From CAIUMH01 sp963758555 (GTDB taxonomy: Bacteria > Actinomycetota > Acidimicrobiia > Acidimicrobiales > RAAP-2), in contig CAVWVW010000003.1 in assembly GCA_963758555.1 (NCBI GenBank), positions 1,054,001-1,118,000 of the forward strand: DNA of 64,000 bases, read 5' to 3'. Numbering within the stretch: the stretch's first letter is position 1; every line of letters starts with the position of its first letter. A program made the position numbers and the translations under genes. Under the pieces are notes generated by a model. The model worked only from the letters and a program-made list of their open reading frames with translations. It had not been told where the DNA came from and searched no databases. Shown here piece after piece: positions 44,869-53,077 of this stretch.

Positions 44869-45411
44869 ATGCTCGCATGGATCGATCTTGAGATGACGGG
44901 GCTCGACCCTGCTCGCCACCGCATCGTCGAGATCGCATCGGTCCTCACCGATGACGAGCTCACCGTCATCGCTGAAGGCCCCGACCTCGTCATCCACGCC
45001 ACCGACGACGAGCTCGCCCAGATGGACGACTTCGTGCGCGCCATGCACGGGCGCTCCGGTCTCACCGAGCGGATCACCAGCTCGACGCTGAGCTTGGCTG
45101 AGGCCCAGGCCGAGACCATGGCGTTCCTCAAGAGCCACATCGAAGAGCCAGCCACCGTGCCGCTTGCCGGCAACTCGATCGGGACCGACCGTCGCTTCCT
45201 GGCCTCCCAGATGCCCGAGGTCGAGGAGTTTTTGCACTATCGCTGCGTGGACGTCTCGACCATCAAGGAGCTGGCCCGTCGCTGGTTCCCTGCCGACGCC
45301 GAGAGCGCTCCGGTCAAGCAAGGGACGCACCGAGCGCTCGACGACATCCTCGAGTCGATCGAAGAGCTCCGTCACTACCGCCTGCACGTCTTCAAGGGCG
45401 CCGATGCCTGA
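44869..45411 (+). CDS. orn: Oligoribonuclease
   Basis: 180 residues, the usual Orn size. The DEDDh exonuclease motifs are WIDLEMTGLD (Exo I), GNSIGTDRRFLASQMPEVEEFLHYRCVDVSTIKELARRW (Exo II) and KQGTHRALDDILESIEELRHYR (Exo III). It degrades two- to five-nucleotide RNA and linear dinucleotides from cyclic-di-NMP turnover. The ATG at 44869 follows TACGCT by eight bases, suggesting a leaderless mRNA. Its stop overlaps the start of the acyl-CoA ligase gene by eight bases. Confidence 0.96.
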   Translation: MLAWIDLEMTGLDPARHRIVEIASVLTDDELTVIAEGPDLVIHATDDELAQMDDFVRAMHGRSGLTERITSSTLSLAEAQAETMAFLKSHIEEPATVPLAGNSIGTDRRFLASQMPEVEEFLHYRCVDVSTIKELARRWFPADAESAPVKQGTHRALDDILESIEELRHYRLHVFKGADA

Positions 45412-47158
45412 GCAGCACGTGGCGATGTCCATGGCTGAAGCGACCGACCAGATGACGCAGCCTGGCTCGATGTTCGAGATGACGAGCGCCTCGGTCAACG
45501 GCGTCGAGCTGCGGGTCTGGAAGAACGCCCCGAGGACGCTGCGCGACGTGCTGCTCGGCACTCGGCGTCACGCGGATCGCGACTTCCTCGTCTATGAAGA
45601 CGAGCGGATCACCTACGCCGAGCACTTCGCCATGGCTGCCACCTTCGCCAAGAGGCTCAAGGAGGCCGGCGTCCAGCCGGGCGATCGGGTGGCGATCGCC
45701 ATGAGGAACCTCCCTGAGTGGGTCATCGCCTTCTGGTCAACGATGGCCCTGGGGGCGATCGTCGTGCCGCTCAACGCCTGGTGGACCACCGATGAGCTGG
45801 TCTATGGCCTGACGGACTCGGGCAGCACGGTCGCCGTCGTCGACCTCGAGCGCTTCGGTCGCCTCAAGGGGAGGCTCGACGAGCTCGGCGAGCTCCGCAC
45901 GATGGTCGTGGCCTCAGAGGATCGAGGGGTGCCGATCGAGCTGCCCGAGCAGCACGGTGCGGTCTCGGTGCGCTCGTTCTTCGACTTCCTCGGTGCGGTC
46001 GATCCCGACGAAGACCTCCCGGATGCCACCATCGAGCCAGACGACGACGCCACGATCTTCTACACCTCGGGCACCACAGGCCGTCCCAAGGGAGCGGTGG
46101 GCAGCCACCGCAACGCCGCCACCAACCTGATGAACCTGTTCTTCTTCTCGACTCGCACCACCCTGCGCCTGGGCAAGGACAAGAGCTCGTCGCCGTCGGG
46201 GCCGAACGCCTATCTCCTGAGCGTGCCGCTCTTCCACGCCACCGGGTGTCAGGCCATCTTGGTCGTCAACACGGCGGCCGCCGGGAAGATCGTGATCATG
46301 CACCACTTCGACCCCGAGCGGACCTTGGAGCTGATCGAGCGCGAACGGATCACCATCTTCGGCGGCGTGCCCACCATGGTCATGCAGGTGCTCGACTCAC
46401 CGAGCTTCGCCAAGCACGACCTCTCGTCCGTGCGCTCCATCTCCTACGGTGGCGCCCCGGCGCCAGCCGATCTCGTCCGCAGGATCAGAGACGCCTTCCC
46501 CGTCGGCCAGCCCGGCAACGGCTACGGCATGACCGAGACGACCGCTGCCTCGGCCATGATCACCGGCGCTGACTACGTGGCCCATCCCGACAGCGTCGGT
46601 CCGATCACCCCCGTGGGTGAGGCGGCCATCGTGCCTGAGGGCTTCGAGGGCGACGAGCCCCCCGAGGATCGGGCCACCGGGCCCGACGTGATCGGCGAGC
46701 TCTGGATCAAAGGACCCCAGGTGGTGCGGGGCTACTGGAACAACCCCGAAGCGACCGCTGCCACCTTCACCAAAGGCTGGGTCCACACCGGTGACATCGG
46801 TCGCATCGACGACGAGGGCCTCATCTACGTGGTCGATCGCTCGAAGGACGTCATCATCCGCGGCGGAGAGAACATCTACTCGATCGAGATCGAGGCTGCC
46901 TTGTTCGACCACCCGGCCATCGCCGACTGCGCGGTGATCGGCGTGCCGCATCCCACCTTGGGCGAGGAGGTCGGAGCGGTGGTGGTGCTCCGCACCGGTG
47001 CCAGCGTCTCAGCCGAAGAGCTCGCCCGCCACGTGGGACAGCGACTCGCGGCCTACAACGTCCCCTCGCACTTCTACTTCCGAGACGAGCCGCTCCCCCG
47101 GAACCCGGCGGGCAAGGTCCTCAAGCGTGCGCTGCGCGACGAGGTGCTCGACGGCTGA
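45404..47158 (+). CDS. Long-chain acyl-CoA synthetase (AMP-forming)
   Basis: 584 residues. The ANL-superfamily motifs are TIFYTSGTTGRPKGAVGSHRN (P-loop), GYGMTETTAAS, WVHTGDIGRIDDEGLIYVVDRSKDVIIRGGENIYSIEIEAAL and the catalytic Lys region NPAGKVLKRAL. It activates carboxylic acids, probably fatty acids, to acyl-CoA by way of an acyl-adenylate. Start choices are ATG at 45404, 45425 or 45431; the first overlaps the orn stop. Proximity to the WS/DGAT gene suggests a role in lipid storage, but the motifs alone do not fix chain length. Confidence 0.9.
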   Translation: MPEQHVAMSMAEATDQMTQPGSMFEMTSASVNGVELRVWKNAPRTLRDVLLGTRRHADRDFLVYEDERITYAEHFAMAATFAKRLKEAGVQPGDRVAIAMRNLPEWVIAFWSTMALGAIVVPLNAWWTTDELVYGLTDSGSTVAVVDLERFGRLKGRLDELGELRTMVVASEDRGVPIELPEQHGAVSVRSFFDFLGAVDPDEDLPDATIEPDDDATIFYTSGTTGRPKGAVGSHRNAATNLMNLFFFSTRTTLRLGKDKSSSPSGPNAYLLSVPLFHATGCQAILVVNTAAAGKIVIMHHFDPERTLELIERERITIFGGVPTMVMQVLDSPSFAKHDLSSVRSISYGGAPAPADLVRRIRDAFPVGQPGNGYGMTETTAASAMITGADYVAHPDSVGPITPVGEAAIVPEGFEGDEPPEDRATGPDVIGELWIKGPQVVRGYWNNPEATAATFTKGWVHTGDIGRIDDEGLIYVVDRSKDVIIRGGENIYSIEIEAALFDHPAIADCAVIGVPHPTLGEEVGAVVVLRTGASVSAEELARHVGQRLAAYNVPSHFYFRDEPLPRNPAGKVLKRALRDEVLDG

Positions 47159-47164
47159 GTCGGG

Positions 47165-48019
47165 CTAGGAGCCAGCGTCGCTCAGCGCAGTGATCTGGGC
47201 GTCGCTCAGCTCGATCGTGGCCGCCTCGCAGTTCTCCGCGAGGTGCTCAAGGCTTGAGGTCCCCGGGATCGGGAGCATCACCTCGGAGCGAGCCAGCAGC
47301 CAGGCGATCGCCAGCTGGGCGTGCGTGGCACCCGTGTCATGGGCCAGGTCATCGAGCAGACCACCAGGTGCAGCGAGCTTGCCCGAGGCGACCGGGAACC
47401 ACGGGATGAACCCGATGCCCTCCTGCTCGCAGTAGTCGAGCACGTCTTCGGAGGAGCGGTTCGACAGGTTGTAGAGGTTCTGGACGGTCGAGATCTCGAC
47501 GATGCCCCGAGCCTCCTCGATCGTCGCCACGTCCACCTCGGAGAGCCCGACCGCCTTGACCTTGCCCTCCTCCAAGAGCTCGGCGAGGAGGCCGAACTGC
47601 TCAGCCGCGGGCACCTTGGCGTCGACCCGGTGGAGCTGGAAGAGATCGAGAGCATCGACCTTGAGCGTGCGGAGCGACAGCTCGCACTGCTGGCGGAGGT
47701 ACTCAGGTCGCCCCACCGGCAGCCACTTGCCCGGCCCTTGGCGCGTCAAGCCCGCCTTGGTGGCGATCTTCACCTGGCCGTAGGGGTGCAGCGCCTCGGC
47801 GATCAGCTCTTCAGCGATGCTCGGACCGTAGGAGTCAGCCGTGTCGATGAAGTCCACGCCGAGCTCGACGGCGCGACGCAGCACCGCCACCGCGTTGGCG
47901 GGGTCGACAGAGGGCCCCCAGACGCCCGGACCAGGCAGCTGCATCGAGCCGTAGCCCAGGCGGTGGATCTCGGTGCCCTTGAACCTGAACGTCCCAGAAG
48001 CATCAATCGGCGTGGTCAT
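47165..48019 (-). CDS. Aldo/keto reductase
   Basis: 284 residues of TIM-barrel type. The catalytic tetrad is visible: Asp and Tyr in VDFIDTADSYGPS, Lys in VKIATKAGL and His in LFQLHRVD. GLSEVDVATIEEA and MLPIPGTSSLEHLAENCEA near the C-terminus match the NADPH-binding end. It reduces aldehydes or ketones; the substrate is unknown. It is convergent with the acyl-CoA ligase gene, stops six bases apart. Confidence 0.92.
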   Translation of the reverse strand: MTTPIDASGTFRFKGTEIHRLGYGSMQLPGPGVWGPSVDPANAVAVLRRAVELGVDFIDTADSYGPSIAEELIAEALHPYGQVKIATKAGLTRQGPGKWLPVGRPEYLRQQCELSLRTLKVDALDLFQLHRVDAKVPAAEQFGLLAELLEEGKVKAVGLSEVDVATIEEARGIVEISTVQNLYNLSNRSSEDVLDYCEQEGIGFIPWFPVASGKLAAPGGLLDDLAHDTGATHAQLAIAWLLARSEVMLPIPGTSSLEHLAENCEAATIELSDAQITALSDAGS

Positions 48020-48066
48020 GTCGTTCCCCCTTGGCTGGCGCGTGGGAGGGAGCGTACCGGGACGCG

Positions 48067-48100
48067 CACGAGGGGCCGCTCGCAGGAGCGACCCCTCGTG
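48067..48100 (-). terminator. Strong hairpin after the peroxiredoxin gene
   Basis: CACGAGGGG at 48067-48075 pairs with CCCCTCGTG at 48092-48100, and inside it CGCTC pairs with GAGCG around a four-base loop, giving a long GC-rich stem. It lies between the peroxiredoxin stop (48141) and the aldo/keto reductase start (48019), both on the minus strand. No T-run follows, as is common for actinobacterial terminators. Confidence 0.65.
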
Positions 48101-48140
48101 ACGATGCTGTGCGTGACGGGCAGCTCGCCGCGTCGCCCAG

Positions 48141-48776
48141 CTACTTGTTGGGCTGCGGCGTGATGCGCAGGTAGGGCTTGACGGCGTTGAAGCCCTTGGG
48201 GAACTTCGCCTTGGCGTCCTCGTCCGAGACAGCTGGGGCGATGATGACGTCCTCGCCGTCCTTCCAGTTCGCCGGGGTGGCCACCGAGTAGCCGGCCGTG
48301 AGCTGGAGCGAGTCGAGGACTCGGATGATCTCGTCGACGTTGCGACCCGTCGAGGCGGGGTAGGTCAAGATGAGCTTGACCTTCTTGTCGGGCCCGACGA
48401 TGAAGACGCTGCGAACGGTCAACGTGTCGTTGGCGTTCGGGTGGATCATGTCGTAGAGGTCAGCGACCTTGCGGTTCTCGTCGCCGATCAGCGGGAAGGC
48501 CAGGGCCGTGCCCTGGGTCTCCTCGATGTCGCCAGCCCACTGGCCGTGGCTCTCCACGGAGTCGACCGACAGGCCGAGCAGCTTGGTGTTGCGCTGGTCG
48601 AACTCAGCCTTGCGAGCCGAGAAGGCGCCCAGCTCGGTGGTGCACACCGGGGTGAAGTCCTTCGGGTGCGAGAACAAGATGCCCCAGCCATCGCCGAGGT
48701 ACTCGTGGAAGCTGATGGTGCCCTCAGTGGTGTCAGCGGTGAAGTCAGGGGCTTCGTCGCCCAATCGAATAGCCAT
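48141..48776 (-). CDS. 1-Cys (Prx6-type) peroxiredoxin
   Basis: 211 residues. The peroxidatic Cys near residue 45 sits in SHPKDFTPVCTTELGAF. The C-terminal half (GPDKKVKLILTYPASTGRNVDEIIRVLDSLQLT, TPANWKDGEDVIIAP) is the extended dimer domain of the Prx6 group. It reduces hydrogen peroxide and organic peroxides. GGGGAGGACCACGATCA precedes the ATG at 48776. A perfect hairpin and a good promoter lie upstream in the leader. Confidence 0.95.
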   Translation of the reverse strand: MAIRLGDEAPDFTADTTEGTISFHEYLGDGWGILFSHPKDFTPVCTTELGAFSARKAEFDQRNTKLLGLSVDSVESHGQWAGDIEETQGTALAFPLIGDENRKVADLYDMIHPNANDTLTVRSVFIVGPDKKVKLILTYPASTGRNVDEIIRVLDSLQLTAGYSVATPANWKDGEDVIIAPAVSDEDAKAKFPKGFNAVKPYLRITPQPNK

Positions 48777-48797
48777 TGATCGTGGTCCTCCCCATAG

Positions 48798-48820
48798 GCC
48801 TGTCGGTCTCTCCGACAGGC
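48798..48820 (-). promoter_or_regulatory. Perfect inverted repeat in the peroxiredoxin leader
   Basis: GCCTGTCGG-tctct-CCGACAGGC is a perfect nine-base inverted repeat 21 bases before the peroxiredoxin start codon and just downstream of the predicted promoter. In RNA it forms a stable hairpin in the 5' leader; in DNA it could be an operator. It is followed by the ribosome site GGGGAGG. Confidence 0.65.
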
Positions 48821-48843
48821 TTCGGTCGTGTGATGAGACAGTC

Positions 48844-48872
48844 ACCTTACCGGTTTGCCTGGCGATTGTCGA
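48844..48872 (-). promoter_or_regulatory. Predicted sigma-70-type promoter of the peroxiredoxin gene
   Basis: On the minus strand TCGACA (48872-48867) and TAAGGT (48849-48844) are separated by exactly 17 bases. The -35 matches TTGACA at five of six positions, and the -10 has the TAnnnT form usual in actinobacteria. The predicted transcript would carry the hairpin at 48798-48820. Confidence 0.55.
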
Positions 48873-48978
48873 CCTCCTGAGTCGGATTTATCGAGATTGG
48901 CAGAGCTCACGCAGCGGTCCGACGAGCGGGCCTCGGTCACCGAACCTTCGGGCGGGCCATGGGAGACTCGATCTCTCA

Positions 48979-49692
48979 TGAACGCCGCCTTCCCTGATCG
49001 TTCAGAGGTCGTGGTCGCCGCCTTCGACCTCGACGGGACGCTGACCGCGGGAGGCTCAGTGTTCCAGTGGCTCCAACGGGTTGCCGGGTCGAAAGGACAC
49101 GGCGTCGGCCACCGTCCGGCACGCCCCCGGCCTTGGCCTTCGCCGCGCTTCGCAGCGGCACCACGGCCGACGACGCCAAAGAGCAGCTCTTCGTCAACCT
49201 CCTTCGAGGCAGGCCCCTCGCCGAGGTGGAGCGGCTCTCGAGGGCCTTCGCCGAGTCGCACGTCTCGTCCAAGCTGCGCACCGACACCAAGGCCCGCCTG
49301 GACTGGCACGTCGCCATGGGACACCGCGTGGTGCTCGTCTCCGCCTCGCCTGAGCTGTACGTCGCTCCCGTTGCCTCCCTCCTCGGCGCCCACGGCGCGG
49401 TGGGGACCCGGCTCGCCGTCGGGCCCAACGACGAGCTGACCGGCCGCTACGAAGGCCGCAACTGCCGTGGGTCCGAGAAGTTCTCCCGCGTGACCTCGTG
49501 GATGCGCTCTCAGGGCCTCTTAGGCTCCTCCGAGCAGGCACCCATGCTCTGGGCCTACGGCAACAGCCGTGGTGACCTTCGACTTCTTCGAGCTGCCGAT
49601 CACGGCGTCAGCTGCGCGAAGCTCGGCATGCTGAGCCGACTCTCGCAGTTCCCTTCGCTCGCCGACACGGTGGCGGCACGTCGCTCGGCTGA
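48979..49692 (+). CDS. HAD-superfamily (SerB-like, subfamily IB) hydrolase, apparent frameshifts
   Basis: About 237 residues. The first frame has VVAAFDLDGTLTAGGSVFQWLQRVAG, the HAD nucleophile motif. After a break near 49080-49130 another frame continues ALAFAALRSGTTADDAKEQLFVNLLRGRPLAEVERLSRAFAE, HRVVLVSASPELYVAPVASLLG (motif II) and YGNSRGDLRLLRAADHGV (motif III). The end is uncertain. The second frame runs on into the convergent ABC ATPase gene, whereas a shift near 49600-49680 would end at the TGA 49690-49692. Relatives dephosphorylate small phosphate esters. Confidence 0.75.
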
Positions 49693-49705
49693 CGAGCGAG
49701 GACCC

Positions 49706-50914
49706 TTACGGGGTGGCGACCTTGAGCGACGCCTTGACGGGCAGGGTCACGATGCCCGGCGACCGGCCCTCGTAGATGGCCTTGAGCCGACAGGCGTCTT
49801 CCTTCCAGGCGTAGACGACGCCACCGAGCCTGCTCAGGATCCCGCCGGAGATCTTCATCTCCTCGCCAGCGAAGGGCCAGCTGTCGAAGGAGAAGGTCAG
49901 CTCGCCCTTGCCGGTCTCGAGATCGAGGTGCTCGTCGAGATCGAGCGTGGAGGTCGCCAGCACCAGGTAGCCGAGGGGGCTGTGGACCTCGATGCCGAAG
50001 ACGACCCCTTTGACCGGGGCGTTCGAGGTGTAGACGAGCGTGATCTCTACCGGATCGCCGCTGCGGAAGGGCAGCGAGGCGACCGCACCGGGGTGGGTGC
50101 AGTTGATCTCAAGGAGGGTGACGTCGCCCTTGTGGATGGTCTGGGCCTCTTCGTGGACGGGACGCGAGGCCTCCTCGCCCAGCAAGCTGTCCCGGAAGAT
50201 CTGGACCGCATGGCCAGGCGTGCCGATGTCGAGCATGTTGCCGTGGCTGAGCACCACCGCACGATCGCAGATGGACTTGACCTGATCAGCCGAGTGGGTG
50301 ACCACGATGATGGTCCTGCCCTGCTCTTTGAACTCGCGGATGCGCTGGAGGCACTTGCGCTGGAAGCGCTCGTCGCCGACGGCCAGGACCTCGTCGATCA
50401 CCAAGATGTCGGGCTTCACGCTCACCGCCACGGCGAAGCCCAGGCGCACGTACATGCCCGACGAGTAGAACTTCACCTGGTTGTCGATGAACTGCTCGAG
50501 CTCGGCGAACTCCACGATCTCGTCGAAGACCTTCTCGACGTCCCGTTTGGAGAGACCAAGCATCGAACCGTTCAGATAGACGTTGTCACGACCGCTCAGC
50601 TCGGGCTGGAAGCCAGCACCAAGCTCGAGGAGCCCGGCCAGCGTCCCGCGGACGACGACCTGACCCTGGGTGGGCTGGAGCACGCCGCAGATGCACTTGA
50701 GCAACGTGGACTTGCCGGAGCCGTTGTGGCCCAGGATCCCGATGGTCTCGCCCTCTTTGACGTCGAAGTTCAGGTCGTTGAGAGCCCAGAGGTCTTCGTA
50801 GCGAGCCTGGCCGCGCTTGACGAAGCGCTCTTTGAGGCTGTTGCCCCGCTCGTGGTAGAGGCGGAAGCGCTTGGAGACCCCTTCGACGGTCACCGCGCTC
50901 TGCTCGTTCATCAC
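49706..50914 (-). CDS. wzt: Wzt-type polysaccharide ABC exporter ATPase
   Basis: 402 residues. The nucleotide-binding part has the polysaccharide-exporter start VTVEGVSKRFRLYHERGNSLKERFV, Walker A GHNGSGKST, signature YSSGMYVRLGFAVAV (in place of LSGGQ, as in Wzt and TagH) and Walker B ILVIDEVLAVGDERF. A C-terminal beta-sandwich of about 150 residues (GDPVEITLVYTSNAPVKGVVFGIEV and later strands) corresponds to the Wzt carbohydrate-binding domain that recognises the glycan end. It overlaps the permease gene. Confidence 0.92.
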   Translation of the reverse strand: MMNEQSAVTVEGVSKRFRLYHERGNSLKERFVKRGQARYEDLWALNDLNFDVKEGETIGILGHNGSGKSTLLKCICGVLQPTQGQVVVRGTLAGLLELGAGFQPELSGRDNVYLNGSMLGLSKRDVEKVFDEIVEFAELEQFIDNQVKFYSSGMYVRLGFAVAVSVKPDILVIDEVLAVGDERFQRKCLQRIREFKEQGRTIIVVTHSADQVKSICDRAVVLSHGNMLDIGTPGHAVQIFRDSLLGEEASRPVHEEAQTIHKGDVTLLEINCTHPGAVASLPFRSGDPVEITLVYTSNAPVKGVVFGIEVHSPLGYLVLATSTLDLDEHLDLETGKGELTFSFDSWPFAGEEMKISGGILSRLGGVVYAWKEDACRLKAIYEGRSPGIVTLPVKASLKVATP

Positions 50915-51861
50915 AGCTCCTCAGCGAAGTTGCCCTCAAGGCGTCCGAAGATTGCCAGTGCACCATAGGTGGCGAACAGCCCGACGACGATGAGGGCGAG
51001 ATCCATGAAGAAGTAGGACGAGGCCGGCCAGGGGGGCAGCACGTGCGCCAGCTTGTTGTTGTAGTGGTAGAGGTGCTGGTTGTAGATGACCCGCTGGGAG
51101 GTCAGGATGATCGGCGTCATCGGGTTCAGCAGGTACACCCAGGTCAAGCCGTGATGATCGAGCTTGGGATGGATCTGGTTCCAGAACGAGTACACGATCG
51201 GGCAGGCCCAGAACCAAGCCATCATGATGACCTCGATGAGGTGCTGCATGTCGCGCAGGTACACGTTGACCGCGGAGAGCGCGATCCCGATCGCCACCGA
51301 GATCAGTGCCACCGCGATGAGCGCCGGGATGAGCAGCGGGAGCAAGCCCCACGCTGGCGAGTTCCCGACGATCACCATGAAGAGGATCAGGACGAGCGCC
51401 TGGAAGAACATGTAGACCGCGGCAGTGCCCACCGAGGCAAGGGCCAGGATCTCGCGGGGGAAGGCCACCTTCTTCACGATGCCGGCCTGCTGGACCACCA
51501 CCCCTGTGGCGGTCTGCACCCCGGTCTGGAAGAAGTTCCAGAACAAGGTGCCGGCAAAGAGGTAGATGACGAAGTTCGGCACGCCGTTCTTCAGGATCAC
51601 GCCGAAGACGAGCCAGTAGATCGCCAGGTTCGCCGCCGGGGCCACCATGGACCACAGCAGACCCAGCGTGGAGTTCTTGTACTTGATCTTGATCTCGGTG
51701 GAGACCAGGTTCACCAGCAGCTCTCGGCAACGCCAGATCTCGCTCAGGCGCGTGGGCACTGAGCTCGTCGCCGAGACGATCCTGACTTGCTTAGGTGGGG
51801 CTACGGCCGCTGCCTTGAGCTTCGTTGAGGACGCCGCCGACGCCGAGGCGTCGTCGGTCAC
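50911..51861 (-). CDS. wzm: Wzm-type polysaccharide ABC exporter permease
   Basis: 316 residues, six membrane helices. EIWRCRELLVNLVSTEIKIKYKNSTLGLLWSMVAPAANLAIYWLVFGVIL is the conserved N-terminal gate region of ABC-2 polysaccharide and teichoic-acid exporters, and YLRDMQHLIEVIMMAWFWACPIVY is the matching central region. It exports an undecaprenyl-linked glycan together with the Wzt ATPase. No glycosyltransferases lie next to it, so the glycan locus must be elsewhere. It starts two bases after the clpP stop. Confidence 0.92.
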   Translation of the reverse strand: MTDDASASAASSTKLKAAAVAPPKQVRIVSATSSVPTRLSEIWRCRELLVNLVSTEIKIKYKNSTLGLLWSMVAPAANLAIYWLVFGVILKNGVPNFVIYLFAGTLFWNFFQTGVQTATGVVVQQAGIVKKVAFPREILALASVGTAAVYMFFQALVLILFMVIVGNSPAWGLLPLLIPALIAVALISVAIGIALSAVNVYLRDMQHLIEVIMMAWFWACPIVYSFWNQIHPKLDHHGLTWVYLLNPMTPIILTSQRVIYNQHLYHYNNKLAHVLPPWPASSYFFMDLALIVVGLFATYGALAIFGRLEGNFAEEL

Positions 51862-51863
51862 GC

Positions 51864-52478
51864 CTAGTTCCCACCCACGCGGGCCGTCGAGCGATCGATC
51901 ACCGCATCGATGAAGCCGTAGTCCTTGGCCTCTTCGGCGGTGAACCAGCGGTCACGGTCAGAGTCGGCCTCGATCCGCTCGACGTCTTGGCCGGTGTGGA
52001 ACGCGATCCGCTCGGCCAAGGTCCGCTTCATGAAGACGATCTGCTCAGCCTGGATGGCGATGTCAGAGGCCTGACCCTGGATGCCACCGGCGTGGGGCTG
52101 GTGCATGAGGATCCGAGAGCTCGGCAGGGCGTAGCGCTTGCCCGCCGTGCCCGAGCAGAGGAGGAACTGGCCCATCGAGGCCGCCATGCCGACGCAGATG
52201 GTGCGCACGTCGCACGAGACGTACTGCATGGTGTCGTAGATGGCGAGCCCGTCGGTGACCGAGCCACCCGGGGAATTGATGTAGAGCGAGATGTCGTTCT
52301 CGTCATCTTCGGACTCGAGCAGCAAGAGCTGCGAGCAGATCACGTTCGCGGCCTGCTGGTCGACCACCGAGCCGAGGAAGATGATGCGCTCGCGCAAGAG
52401 GCGCTGGGTCAGATCGAACGGCGTGCCGCCCGAGTCGCCTGATCCGGCGAGCGAAGGGATGATGAGTGAGTTGTTCAT
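51864..52478 (-). CDS. clpP: ClpP, ATP-dependent Clp protease proteolytic subunit
   Basis: 204 residues. The catalytic Ser lies in GMAASMGQFLL, His in ILMHQPHAGGIQGQASDI and Asp in EADSDRDRWFTAEEAKDYGFIDAVI. RLLRERIIFLGSVVDQQAANVICSQLLLLESEDDENDISLYINSPGGSV is standard. The ATG at 52478 follows TAGCCT by seven bases, a leaderless arrangement. It is followed directly by the Wzm/Wzt genes and not by clpX, so it may be one of two clpP copies usual in actinobacteria. Confidence 0.95.
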   Translation of the reverse strand: MNNSLIIPSLAGSGDSGGTPFDLTQRLLRERIIFLGSVVDQQAANVICSQLLLLESEDDENDISLYINSPGGSVTDGLAIYDTMQYVSCDVRTICVGMAASMGQFLLCSGTAGKRYALPSSRILMHQPHAGGIQGQASDIAIQAEQIVFMKRTLAERIAFHTGQDVERIEADSDRDRWFTAEEAKDYGFIDAVIDRSTARVGGN

Positions 52479-52573
52479 GGTGTCGAGGCTACCTGCCAAC
52501 GCTCCTCCGAGAGGCCCATGAGCCTCTCTAGGATGGTCCCGCGCCCTCCACCACGGTGGTCGGGGCATCGCTT

Positions 52574-52655
52574 GCGGGTGTGGCGGAATTGGCAGACGCG
52601 TCGGGTTTAGGTCCCGGTCCCTTCGGGGGTGGAGGTTCGAGTCCTCTCGCCCGCA
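52574..52655 (+). tRNA. tRNA-Leu (anticodon TAG)
   Basis: GCGGGTG at the 5' end pairs with CGCCCGC at 52648-52654 (one G-U pair). The D arm has GGCGGAATTGGCAGACGC, the anticodon stem-loop CGGG-TTTAGGT-CCCG gives TAG, the variable arm GGTCCCTTCGGGGGT is long as in class II tRNAs, and the T arm is GGTTCGAGTCC. The discriminator is A and CCA is not encoded. Confidence 0.97.
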
Positions 52656-52696
52656 CTTGAGAGCGACCGCGAAGCGCGATCGCCTACGCTTCGACG

Positions 52697-53071
52697 ATGG
52701 CTCCCACACGACCCCTGATCGATCCGCCGGAGGGCGATGCCCCTGAAGAGCTGCTCGTCGAAGACCTCATCGTCGGCGAGGGCGAGGAGGCCACACCGGG
52801 CCACCAGGTCCTCGTCCACTACGCAGGCGTCGCCTGGTCGACGGGCGAGGAGTTCGATGCGTCGTGGAACCGAGGCGATCCCTTCGTCTTCGGCCTCGGT
52901 GCCGGGCAGGTCATCGCCGGTTGGGACCAAGGCGTCCAGGGCATGCGCGTCGGGGGCCGGCGCCGCCTGACGATCCCCTCGCACCTCGGCTACGGCGCCG
53001 CTGGCGCCGGTGGGGTGATCAAGCCGCACGAGACGCTCATCTTCGTCGTCGACCTCCTCGAGGTTCGCTAG
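52697..53071 (+). CDS. FKBP-type peptidyl-prolyl cis-trans isomerase
   Basis: 124 residues, a single FKBP domain without a signal peptide: HQVLVHYAGVAWSTGEEFDASWNRGDPFVFGLGAGQVIAGWDQGVQGMRVGGRRRLTIPSHLGYG, with VIKPHETLIFVVDLLEV at the end. The active-site residues (Y, F, D of the FDASW region, GQVIAGWDQG) are present. It is cytoplasmic. TACGCT lies six bases before the ATG, so the mRNA is probably leaderless. Confidence 0.94.
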   Translation: MAPTRPLIDPPEGDAPEELLVEDLIVGEGEEATPGHQVLVHYAGVAWSTGEEFDASWNRGDPFVFGLGAGQVIAGWDQGVQGMRVGGRRRLTIPSHLGYGAAGAGGVIKPHETLIFVVDLLEVR

Positions 53072-53077
53072 AGCCAG

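Noticed and set aside
49067..50968. A 633-codon plus-strand open frame
   Set aside because: Only its first part is the HAD hydrolase; the rest is antisense to the Wzt-type ATPase, whose motifs are unambiguous.
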